NCBI RefSeq assembly: GCF_954871325.1
Contig: NC_088776.1
Location: 58,366,954-58,430,953 of the forward strand
Length of the DNA stretch: 64,000 bases
DNA from: Gordionus sp. m RMFG-2023
Taxonomy: Eukaryota > Nematomorpha > Gordioida > Chordodea > Parachordodidae
Direction of reading: 5' to 3'
This document shows positions 52,674 to 62,690 of this stretch, piece after piece (the first letter of the stretch is position 1; each line of letters opens with the position of its first letter). The position numbers and the translations under genes are program-made. Under the pieces are notes generated by a model. It ran no database searches and was not told the origin of the DNA. It was given only the letters and a program-made list of their open reading frames with translations.

Positions 52674-53281
52674 GTATCAATTCTAATTATTTTGTAACTT
52701 TTTTATCCGTTGCTAATAGAATGTTTCTAATTTTCAATGTTTATTAATATAGAAATCGAAATTTGTTTATTTATAAAAATCAACTCGTCTATATAAAACA
52801 TTAAGATCCATAATAATTGATAAAATAAAAAATAAACCAAATTTTATATATAATTAGTTGTACATCATTATGAGCTTATAAATATAATATAGATATATTA
52901 ATTCTAACAATAGTGAAGTATAATAATTAAATATAGAAAAATTGGCTCAGTGTAATTTTAAAAATTTATTTTCTTTAGAACTTTTAGTTTTTTATATTAA
53001 AATCTAACAATTTTATAATTATGAAAATGAATCACTCAAAATTTTTTTAAATTAATATAATTCTTAGCTTATTTGAAATCAAATATTATATGTCGCTAAT
53101 TCGGAAAAAGACACTTTAAATTAATATTATGCAAAAATTAAAGAAATAATATAATATTTCATTTATAAATTTTATATAATTAGAATATTAAATGAAAATT
53201 GGTTTTTGAAGACCATTTCTAGATTTTAAAATTGAAATTTTCAAAATAAATATATAAAGTTACATTTAATACTTTCTATAG

Positions 53282-53302
53282 TTCAGTATAAGAAGGATGA
53301 AT
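53282..53302 (+). pseudogene. Decayed 21-nt micro-exon (VQYKKDE-like)
   Basis: The acceptor actttctatag and an exon body closely like its neighbours are present (reading VQYKKDE). However, the sequence after gatgaa is tattaa in place of the expected g/gtatct, so the 5' splice site has been lost. It is best read as a dead exon between two intact modules. Confidence 0.5.
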
Positions 53303-53793
53303 ATTAAAATTAATTTGTAAATTTTTATTCATTGTTATTTTTAAAAATTAAAATTTATTTAATTTTAATAGAATTCAACTAGCCAAAAATAAAATATTAG
53401 ATCCATCACAGTTAATTGATTAAAAAAAATAAATAAACAATTTTCTAAATACTTAGGTGTATTTCTTTTTGGGAACTATATAAATAGATATGAAATAATT
53501 CAAATGAAAATGAAGATAAATACATGAAGAAAATAATTGCCACAAATATTTTTATCCTTAATTTTTTTTAATAATCTTAAATCTTTTGTATAATTTAATA
53601 GCTTCTCAAATCATTATTAAAATGGAGTACTATTATGCAAAAATTAAAGAAATCATATCATCATTCATTTAGATTTTAATAAAATAAGAATATTTTATGA
53701 GGATTAATTTTTAAAGATGATTCCTAGATTATGAAAAATTACAATTTCCAACATAAATATAAAAATTTACCTTTAATTCTTTCTAAATTTTAG

Positions 53794-53814
53794 ATCAGGC
53801 TAAAAAGGATGAAG
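53794..53814 (+). CDS. 21-nt micro-exon (DQAKKDE)
   Basis: The acceptor tttctaaattttag and donor gtatct flank 21 nt reading DQAKKDE in phase 1-1. It is the third of the three tandem modules. The upstream intron words aattaaagaaatcatatcat and acaatttccaacataaatat match the other modules. Confidence 0.62.
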
Positions 53815-54420
53815 GTATCTATTAAATATTTTTGAAATTTTTTATCCATAATTGCTAAAAATATGTTTATAATGTTTATATATGATCAAAATAATTAAAT
53901 TTATTAAATATTAATTATTTTATTTTAATAAAATTCAACTAGTCATAAATAAAAGATTAGGATCCATCATAGTTAATTGAACAAAATTTTCTATATACTT
54001 GTATATCATTTTGAGTAAATAATAAGATAGATAGAAATTAATTCTAATAATAATGAAGAAATAAAAGGAATATTTTTGATAAATGAAATGATAAATAATA
54101 CTGTGTTAGGTTAAACTAGATAGAAAGGGTATTAAATTTAATGCATTAAAGTACCTAGTTATTAACTTGTGTAATATTATTTTATGCCTTTTTTATTATT
54201 TGACGGAATTTTTGTTTTAATACCACAAGGTGAAAATATTATGAAGGAGTATTTTTTATTAGGAAAATTGTTATGCACTGTAATCTCTATGCCAGTTATC
54301 TAATTTAATTCTCTCAAAAAATTATTAATGATGCTATCTCCATTATAATGATATTTCGAAATATTCGTAAATTAATTCGTGCTTAATTTATGATTTAATT
54401 TCATATACAAATATTTATAG

Positions 54421-54438
54421 AAAATAATCAGAGAATAA
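54421..54438 (+). CDS. 18-nt micro-exon (ENNQRI)
   Basis: The acceptor acaaatatttatag and donor gtatga flank 18 nt reading ENNQRI in phase 1-1, homologous to 51,135 and 61,239. Its last base is A, so the junction residue with the next exon would differ. The surrounding segment (54,060-55,040) is a diverged relative of 50,780-51,780. Confidence 0.5.
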   Translation, partial: KIIRE

Positions 54439-54855
54439 GTATGAAATTATTATAGTATAAGTAAATGTTAACTAAATTTAAAACTACTTTTGCAATAATT
54501 TTCGCGCGATAACTGAACAAATTTCTACAAATTGTTATTAAACAATAAAAGAAATTAATATATTCTTAAATTGATTTTATTAAATATATATTTACTTAAA
54601 TTTAACATGGTTTTTCAATATGTGACAAATTGTTGAAGATTTATAAAATAAAATTATTCCAGAGTCTATGTTAACTTAAATTTGGCCATTTAAAAGAAAA
54701 TTGATTTAAATATTAAAACAATCTTTTTCATTTAAATGTGCGAGGATATTAAATTTCTTACTCTTTGGAATTTAAAACAGAAAAAGGATGGAGATTATCT
54801 TTAAAATTATGATGATAAATAATAATAATAATACAAACTACTATATTATTTTTAG

Positions 54856-54876
54856 GAGAATATCATCAACAACGGG
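54856..54876 (+). pseudogene. Decayed 21-nt micro-exon (GEYHQQR-like)
   Basis: The acceptor ttatttttag is present and phase 1 reads GEYHQQR, but the donor position is a run of G (ggggga) without GT. Compare the intact donors gtgaat at 51,586 and gtaaat at 61,684. Probably not spliced, or read through to a stop. Confidence 0.4.
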
Positions 54877-56145
54877 GGGAATTAAATTTTACTAATAGAA
54901 TTAATTTATTATCAAATTATTAAACAATTTGTTTTATTTCCTAATTATAACTAAATTTTCTAATTAAAAATTCGTTCTAAAGGTTTATTAATTCTATAAT
55001 AAAATTTTATGTGGCTTTTTTCTGTCAAATTTAATATAAATATTTGGTTTGAATTAATGTTGTTTAAATCTCTCAGGGATAGATCGAAGCGTAGCCTGTA
55101 CCAACCAATCTATATAACGTCTTTTTAAAATGTTTCATGGAAAAGTCAATTCTACGAATTAATAAATTTTCATTGGCTGTTTTGAGTTTTTAATTTTAAA
55201 ATCTAATAAATTTTCAATATATTAATATTAGCTTATTTAAAATCAACTATAATATATAACTAATTATCGGAAAAAAAACACTTGAATTTAATATAAAGAA
55301 ATTATATCATAATTCATTTTATTTTTTGATAAAATAAGAATATTTTCATCTAAGAATAAAAGATAATAAAACAAATAAATAACCAAATTTTTCTATATAC
55401 TTAGTATTAAATTATCTTAAACATAATAGAAATAATAATCAAATATAATAAATATATAAAGAAAAAAATAAGATTTATATTCTATATATAATATTGAGCA
55501 AAAGATTACAAAAACAAGAGTTTGAATATCCTCTCACATGGATATCTTAGAGTTTATCAAATTATTCACCTCTTTGAATTAATTATTTTTAAAATAATTT
55601 ATTTTTGAAGAAAAATGAAATGCTCGGAAATAATACTGTGTTAATGCTCCAGTTCGAAATAAATTTTTGTTAAAAGATGTTTTGTCCAGGATTCCTTTAA
55701 ACAAAATATTTCGGTCAGGATGTATAATTTTATTTCTACGGCCTTGGTTTTTTTAAAAATATTTTAATATATCTTCTGCAATATATGGGTTGTTTTTTCA
55801 ACGAATATGAAATCCATATATAATAACGTTTCAAATTATCTTATCTCACCATTTATGATAAAAAGAGTTGGTTTGAATCATAACACTTTTAATTAGACTG
55901 GAGGAAGTTCCTTTATTTTTTTCTCTTTAGCATTCACCTTTTCTGGTGGTAAGCTCCTTCAACATCTCTCTCCACTTTGTTAATCATACAATCTCTTTTA
56001 TCTATTTTATACTTCTTTATATTGGCTCTAACTTTATGGCCTCATTAAAGTTTTAGCCTTCCTCTTTTACGTTTGTCCATCACTTCCAAACTCAACTTTA
56101 TTTCCTATGTATTTCATAGGCCTTCTCATTGTGTGCCCATACCAC

Positions 56146-57360
56146 CTAAGTCTGTTTACCATTAACTTCAGTCTTAATGGGAACTACCTTTAAACTACTT
56201 AGTATTCTTGTACTGCGCACTTTATCCTTTTTTGTTACCCCAGCAATCATCCATAGCATTCTCATCTCCATAGTTTGTAGACTTCTCTCGTCTGATTCTT
56301 TGGTTGGCCATGTTACAGAACTATATAGAATAGTTGGTTGTACTATGGAACTGTAAATTTTTCTCTTTAATTTGTGTGGGATTCTATTGTAGAATAGCAC
56401 TCCAGATAAAGATCTCCACTTTAACCACCCTTGATTAATCTTACTTTTTATCTTTTTTTCTATTGTGCCGTTTGTTAGTATAGTGGAGCCCAAATATTTG
56501 CAGCTTTCAATTGCCGATATCTGGCATTCATTTATATCAATATTCTATGTTTCATCTCCTCCTATTACCATATACTCCGTCTTTTCTCTATTTACTTTTA
56601 ATCCGTACGTTTCTAGGATATTTATCCAACTCACAAATCTTTCTTTCATTTCATCCTATTCGGCAAGTATCACAATATCATCTGCAAATATCATATTCCA
56701 CGGGACTGTTTGAGGTATAGACTGTGCTAATACATCTATTACTGTAATGAAGAGAAGTGGGCTGAGAGCCGACCTTTGATGAACTCCTTCGGCTATTATG
56801 AAGCCTGCTGAAGTACCTGTTGTTCTACGGACCATTGTTGTATGGCCCATATACATATCCTGTATTATAATTTTTAGGGAAATTTTTTGTGGCGTAGCGC
56901 CCACCAGATAATTTTTCTTGGGATTCTATCGAAGGCCTTTTCTAGATCGAGAAATACCATGTGTAGCTTTTTGTTCTTTTCCCTGTATTTTTCACTCATT
57001 TGCCTAATTGCATGGATAGCATCGGTTGTTGTTCTCCCAGGCATAAAGCCAAACTGAGTCTCTCCTATTTCAATTATATCTCTTAATCTTTTTTCTATTA
57101 TTTTTTCGTATAGTTTTAGACAGTGTGACATTAGTTTTGGGCCTTTGTAATTTTGACAATTGTGTGGATCCCATTTATTTTTGAAGATAGGAACTAGATA
57201 GCTCTGACACCATATTTGGGGAACCTCTTCATTTCCAAGTATTTTTTTGTACAGATTTGTGAGGAGATGTATTCCATCATCTCCTAGTGCTTTAAGGCTT
57301 TCCACTGGAATATCGTCTGGACCCCTAGCTTTATTGTTTTTCATATGCTTGAGGCATGTG
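56146..57360 (-). pseudogene. RTE reverse transcriptase region
   Basis: Minus-strand frames carry the RT landmarks in order: NNKARGPDDIPVESLKALG, then LVPIFKNK, QFGFMPGRTTTDAI, motif A FLDLEKAFDRIP (about 56,920-56,960), motif B GVHQRSALSPLLF and motif C FADDIVILAE (about 56,656-56,690). The C-terminal part continues to 56,146 with SSVTWP and MEMRMLWMIAGV. Motif B has R where G is usual (QGSALSP), and the frame shifts between 57,344-56,874 and 56,904-56,656, so the enzyme is inactive. Confidence 0.9.
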
Positions 57361-57734
57361 ATTATTTCTTGTTCTGTTATAGGTTGTACAAGGTTTTGAC
57401 AAGGGGAGTGTTCGTTTATAACGATATCTCCAAATAATAATAAATACGATTAAATTTATTATTTTATTAGTGTAACGCAAATATATATATATCAAGTCGT
57501 TAAAAAAGTAATTTTTATTAACAAGTAAAATTATCGCGTGTATTTAAAGTCAAAAACTTCAATTATATATATATATATCTAGTAAATCTTTAAGGTAAAT
57601 CAATTGATGGTTTGAGGCTTCGTATGTAGAAATAAAATAATATATTATTTAGTGAATGTTTTTTTATATGTATAAGTCATAGTTTAAAGCTTCAATTAAC
57701 TTTGTATATTATGATATTAAATTATATTATGCAA

Positions 57735-58198
57735 AACCATCTGTTCTTTATTTCTTTTTCCTTTATTATTAATTTCCCATCTTTACTTTCGGAGCTCCGT
57801 ATATCCCTAGAGTTCTTTTCTCGCTGTTTGGCTAATCTGTATATTTTATTTTTCCCTTTTTTGGTATGTAGATCTTCGTACATGTCATCGTATGCCATAG
57901 ATTTGGCCCTAGCCACCGCCTTTGCAGCTAATCTCTTGGATTTTTTGTATCTTAACTTGTCATCTGCATTTTTGGATTTGTACCATATTTTATAAAGGGT
58001 TTTTTTCTCTATAATGGTTTGTACCTCTTGATTCCACCACCATAGTTCTTTGTATGATTTGTTGCCTCCTCTTGTCAAGCCTAGTGTCGATTTGGCAGTG
58101 TCTATTAATCTGGATGAAAGGTCTGTCCACATTTTTTCACTTACTTGTGAGGAATCTATTGTTTCAATGTTTGCATTGATTGCAAAGGCATCTGTCAT
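57735..58198 (-). pseudogene. RTE linker between endonuclease and reverse transcriptase
   Basis: A frame of about 158 codons includes ELWWWNQEVQTIIEKK and AKSMAYDDMYEDL, the region typical of RTE proteins between endonuclease and RT. It ends at NRW, where the A+T-rich insertion begins. Downstream RT homology resumes near 57,430. Confidence 0.8.
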
Positions 58199-58254
58199 TG
58201 TTTTTGATTTGCCCCATTTGATGCATGGTTCCAGTTTTATCTTATTTAAGTTGA

Positions 58255-58975
58255 TTTATTTGAGATATGAAAATCCATGACTAGTAGCCTGTGTTTCGCA
58301 GCGATATCTTCTCCTGGGATGACTTTGCAGTCTATTACATCTTGTAATCTTCTGCGAGAGATAAGCATGTAATCTATCTGGGTTTTCCTTGTACCACTTT
58401 CGTATTTTATTAAATGACTGTCTTTTTTCCTATAGTAGGTGTTTGTTAAGGCAAGGTCGAAGGCTTGCGCAAATTTCAGTACATGCTCTCTTCATCATTT
58501 CTTTCTCCATATCCAAAACCACCATGATGCCCTTGCTTTCCCCACATGCGCATTTAAGTCACCACCAATTATGACTAGGTCATCCTTAGGGATTTCCAAT
58601 ACAGCTTCATCAAGGATAGCTCTAAAATCATCTTTCTCTTTTTCCTTGCAACCCGTTTGAGGAGCATATACTGATAGGATGTGTAGTATTGATTGACCAA
58701 TGCAGAGTTTTATTTTCATTAGTCTATCAGAGATCCTGTTGACTTCTACAACTGAAGAGGTTAGATCTTGGCTGAGGATGATGCTGACACCGTTCCTATT
58801 GCTAACAAGTCCATTAAGTACAATTTATAACTATCTTCAATTATCAAAGTCTTCTGTCCTTTCCATTTCGTCTCTTGTATGCACGCTATATCAACTTTTC
58901 TCTTGTTCAACATTGATGCCAATTCTCTTGTCTTACCTTTAAGCGTCCCAATATTTAAACTTGCTAGTCTTGTCT
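58255..58975 (-). pseudogene. RTE APE-type endonuclease region
   Basis: On the minus strand the order is: LNIGTLKGKTRELASML, CIQETKWKG (about 58,857-58,884, metal-binding E), LSVYAPQTGCKEKE, IIGGDLNAHVG (about 58,539-58,565, catalytic D and N), then SHLIKYESGTRKTQIDYML and AAKHRLLVMDF (the conserved terminal H). These are the diagnostic motifs of AP-like endonucleases of LINEs. They fall in different frames, so the gene is dead. Confidence 0.9.
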
Positions 58976-61238
58976 TCTTTGCTTTGACCTTTACTTTACT
59001 CTTACAGGATGGAGGTCTACACCTTGCGCGTCGCTTGGAGGGAACCCCCTAGCTTTCATATTCATATTTCCATTTATTTCTGTCATTTTGTTTATTGGAC
59101 AGGTATCCTTAGCATCCGGCTGTCCAGGCCTGTCGGTGACCGGGGTGTCATCTCTAAGCTCCGAAATTCACCATACCATATGTCTTTACACATCAGTCAT
59201 CGAAGAAAAACTTGAAAGTTTATATGTTCCTTACCAGGATTGAATCTGCGTCCTAGTTCATACTCGTGTTTCCAATCGTATATCCTCTTATAATATATTA
59301 TAGTCTATTAAGAAATAAAATTATATTTATTCATACATAGATATTTCTTTTAAAAAGAGAATTATATTTTTAAAATTGAGCGTATCTCTGTTGAAGTGAA
59401 TGTTGGTGATATATAGTTTTATAATATATAATTTTAAAATGTATCATTAATTTATTAAAAAAATTTTTAGACATAATAATGGCTATTTAAAATATTTGGC
59501 GCGGCCTGGATATCTTTTTTTGAAAAGATTTTATGCTTAGCCACAAGCATAAAGCACGGTCTGCATGTCTCTGCCTAAATAATAATGTGTAGGATTCTAA
59601 TATATTTTTGAAAAACATAGGAGAATAATTCTTAAAGTATCCATTATCATTACAGTATCTGAGACTACCAATGTCAACTTTTTTTAACAAAGTTTTACTT
59701 GAAGAAAAAATATAAGATCTTAAATTCTTTTCTATATTAATAAAAATCTAAAAAATAGTTTTATTACCCATTAATTAAAGTCAATTTTCGCAATCTACTT
59801 TTGTGTATTTTTTAATTTAGATAAAAAATATATATAGAAAAATCATAAAAATGTATTTCAAAATATCATATGCAAAATGGTCAGAAATTTACAGTGTGCA
59901 CTCCATCCACGTTAGAAAACATCTCTTATCTTTTTCAAATTTAAAAAAGGATTCAGTATATACTTTAGAAATGAGAGATTTTATCCAAATGTATTCTCTA
60001 TTCCAATAAGATATATATAACCTAACAATAATCAACAGACCCAATATGACGTCTTCAGCTGTCTACTATCAAACACGTTTATCAATAAATCGCCAGATAA
60101 ACTAATATATTAATGGCATTGTTTTGAATAACCAAAATAATCCTCATAATAGAAAGGGAATTATATGCAAAGTTTACGATATAAAACCGTAAAAGAATTG
60201 AACGGCCATAAAATTATGACCTTTTTATAGCAAATGAAAAATATTTAATATTAATATATTATTTTCAAAATAAATTTAACTTTTAAAACTAATATTTAAG
60301 GACCAAATTCAAATTTTATCTGTTGGATAGATTAAATTCGTTAAAACATTTTTAGTAAAATAGAAAATTATTTTCCAAAATTGGTAATACGATAGAATTA
60401 AAATTATACAAATTTTATTTTTTTAAAAAAATTTAGAAAACAAAGGTAATTAATATTAATTAATTAATTCAACTCTAAATGACGAAAAACCTGTAAGAAA
60501 TCGTAGATAGAAAAAATTATCAGAAACAATAATGATATTTTTTTAAACTTATTTCTTAATATTTTTAATTGAACTAAACCAAAAAAATATGCCAACAAAA
60601 TTTAATATTAATACGTAAAAACTATTACATTAAGCTTATATATTTTTTAAATTATTGTTAATTTATTTAAAATTAATGTTATGTTATTTTTACTTTTTGG
60701 ATTATTAAATTATTAAGAATGTAATTGGAAGAAAATTTCAAATCCTTGTAAAATTAATCCAAGAGTTTTTTTTAACAAAATCATAATAAAAATTATCCTT
60801 CACTTAGATCTTGAATCTTAGATTTTTGTATGTTTTGATAGCTTCTCAAATTATTCACCTTATATTTCGATTAGTTAAATGGAGTATTTTTTGAAATGTA
60901 ATGCTCGGAAATAATTCTATGCCAAGCCAAATTTGATAAACAGGGTATTAAATATTAGTACATTAAAATATTTGGTTAATATGGTGAAGTTTATTTTATA
61001 CCTTTTCTATTTATTATTTGAAAGAATTTTATACCACAAGAGGAAAGAATTATGAAGTGATTTTTTTACTAGGAAAATTTGCATGGGCTTTAATTTCCAT
61101 GTTGGTAATCTAACTTAATTCTCTTGAAGGTTATTCAGTGTAACGATTTCTTCATTATAATATAATACAATAATTTTATAAATATTCGTAAAATATTTCC
61201 TGCTTCATATGTGATTTAATTTATTAAAATATTTATAG

Positions 61239-61256
61239 AAAATGAACAGGCTAGAG
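61239..61256 (+). CDS. 18-nt micro-exon (ENEQAR)
   Basis: The acceptor ttaaaatatttatag and donor gtatgt flank 18 nt reading ENEQAR in phase 1-1. It is the duplicate of 51,135 with three base differences in 18, two of them synonymous. The surrounding introns differ by only about 6 in 100. Confidence 0.6.
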
Positions 61257-61662
61257 GTATGTAAAAATTATATAGTATAAGTAAACACTAATAAAATTTT
61301 AAACTACTTTTATTATAAATTTTTCCCGTTAACTGAACACATTATTAAAAAATGTTATTAACCAATAAAAGAAATTTATACATTCAATAGATTTTTTTAA
61401 AATATACATTTACTCAAAATTAACATTTTATAAAATTACAATATGTGATAAGTTTTTTTATAAAACAAAATTATTTCCAGAATCTATGTTAACTTAAATA
61501 TGACTATTTAAGTTATCAATTAAATACTGAAACAATATTCTCCTCTTGAAAATGAGAGGATATTAATTTTTTTAACTCTTTGAAATTTAAAATAGAAAAA
61601 AGGATGGATTTATAATGTTTCCAATTAAATCATTACTAATTACTATATATTTATTATTTTAG

Positions 61663-61683
61663 AGCATTATGAATATATATTGA
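61663..61683 (+). CDS. 21-nt micro-exon (EHYEYIL)
   Basis: The acceptor atttattattttag and donor gtaaat flank 21 nt reading EHYEYIL in phase 1-1. It is the duplicate of 51,565 (EEDEDRL), differing at five of 21 bases, all replacement changes. It is the last candidate exon recognised. A terminal exon further right was not found in the window. Confidence 0.6.
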   Translation, partial: SIMNIY

Positions 61684-62690
61684 GTAAATTAAATTTTACT
61701 AATATAATTATTTAATATAAAATTTATAAATGAGGTTTTTATTTTAATTGCTCATAAACGAATTTTCAATTAAGAATTCGCATGAGGCTTGTTTTGTGTC
61801 AAATTTGATTTAAATATAGGGATTGTTATTGTTCAAATCTCTAACAAATATTTTGAAGCGTGAACTCGTAACAATTCTATATATATACTTTTAAAAAATT
61901 CCATGATAATGTCTGTTCTAAAAATGAATAAATCTTCACATTCATAATTGAATGCGTGCGACTCCTACCGAATTATTAGGTTCATTTTAACCTTTGTTTA
62001 AATTAATATAAGTATTTTATAACAAATTCATGATATATATGATAAGGAGAAATAAAAGCAGCTTACTTTACTTATAACATTTTTGCAATAATAATATAAT
62101 ATTATGTTATTTTAATATACATATATATGAATAAAGTTATAGTATAAAATTGTTTTGAATGATTAGTAGATTTTGTTGATATATGAACACTTTATATCTA
62201 CCTTAAATTTCTCATCAAGATCTTCTCTCAATTAAATTTAGGAAAATAAAACATTTATGCTTTTTTAATGAGTGTTGGCTCCTTTTAATTTTTATATTTT
62301 ATTTTCTTTGTCAGTTTTGAGTTTTTTAAATTAAAATCTAATATTTTTATATTTATGGAAATAATTTCAATCAAAATAAATTATTTTAATTTTTAGTTTA
62401 TTTAATTAACTGTCATGTTAATTTAAGAAAAAGTCACTTGAAATTAATATTATGCAAAAATTAAACGAAATATAATAATTCGAAAAGGCGGGTGAAAACT
62501 TATTTTATGTATATAAATTAGAATATATATAATCAAAAGGTTAAGTTATAAAACGAAAAACAAAACTAAAAATAAAAGTATATAATTTGTTCAATTTGAA
62601 TAAGTTAAATATATCAGAATATAAAAGTAAAGAGTATTTAATGAATGCGTGTTATAATATTACTATTTAATAACAAAATATATAATTCTA
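61684..62690. other. Intron-like stretch to the end of block B
   Basis: A+T-rich, homologous to 51,586-52,490 in part. No exon, RNA or terminal-repeat signature seen. Confidence 0.4.

Larger units (their letters stand above)
55899..59280 (-). mobile_element. RTE-clade LINE, minus strand, degenerate
   Basis: A non-LTR retrotransposon inserted into block B. The uninterrupted target is visible in block A at about 49,175-49,210. It reads 5' to 3' on the minus strand: a short 5' region, an APE-type endonuclease (about 58,975-58,255), a linker, a reverse transcriptase (about 57,400-56,170) and a short 3' end near 55,899. No poly(A) tail is seen, as is usual for RTE elements. The open frame is broken by several frameshifts and stops. 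About 300 bp of A+T-rich DNA interrupt it at 57,435-57,735. The sequence class is the one often annotated as craniofacial development protein 2-like. A simple target duplication was not seen and some target bases seem lost. Confidence 0.92.
55140..62690 (+). repeat. Duplicated micro-exon block, copy B (with LINE insertion)
   Basis: The homologue of 48,400-52,490. Subtracting the LINE (about 3.4 kb) leaves about 4.1 kb. Identity to copy A is high across introns. It ends near 62,690, where it is truncated by an LTR-element relative. The stretch between the LINE and 61,238 holds no exon. Confidence 0.85.

Noticed and set aside
56465-58942. Several plus-strand frames of 61-97 codons
   Set aside because: All are antisense to the RTE LINE, whose motifs are clear on the minus strand.
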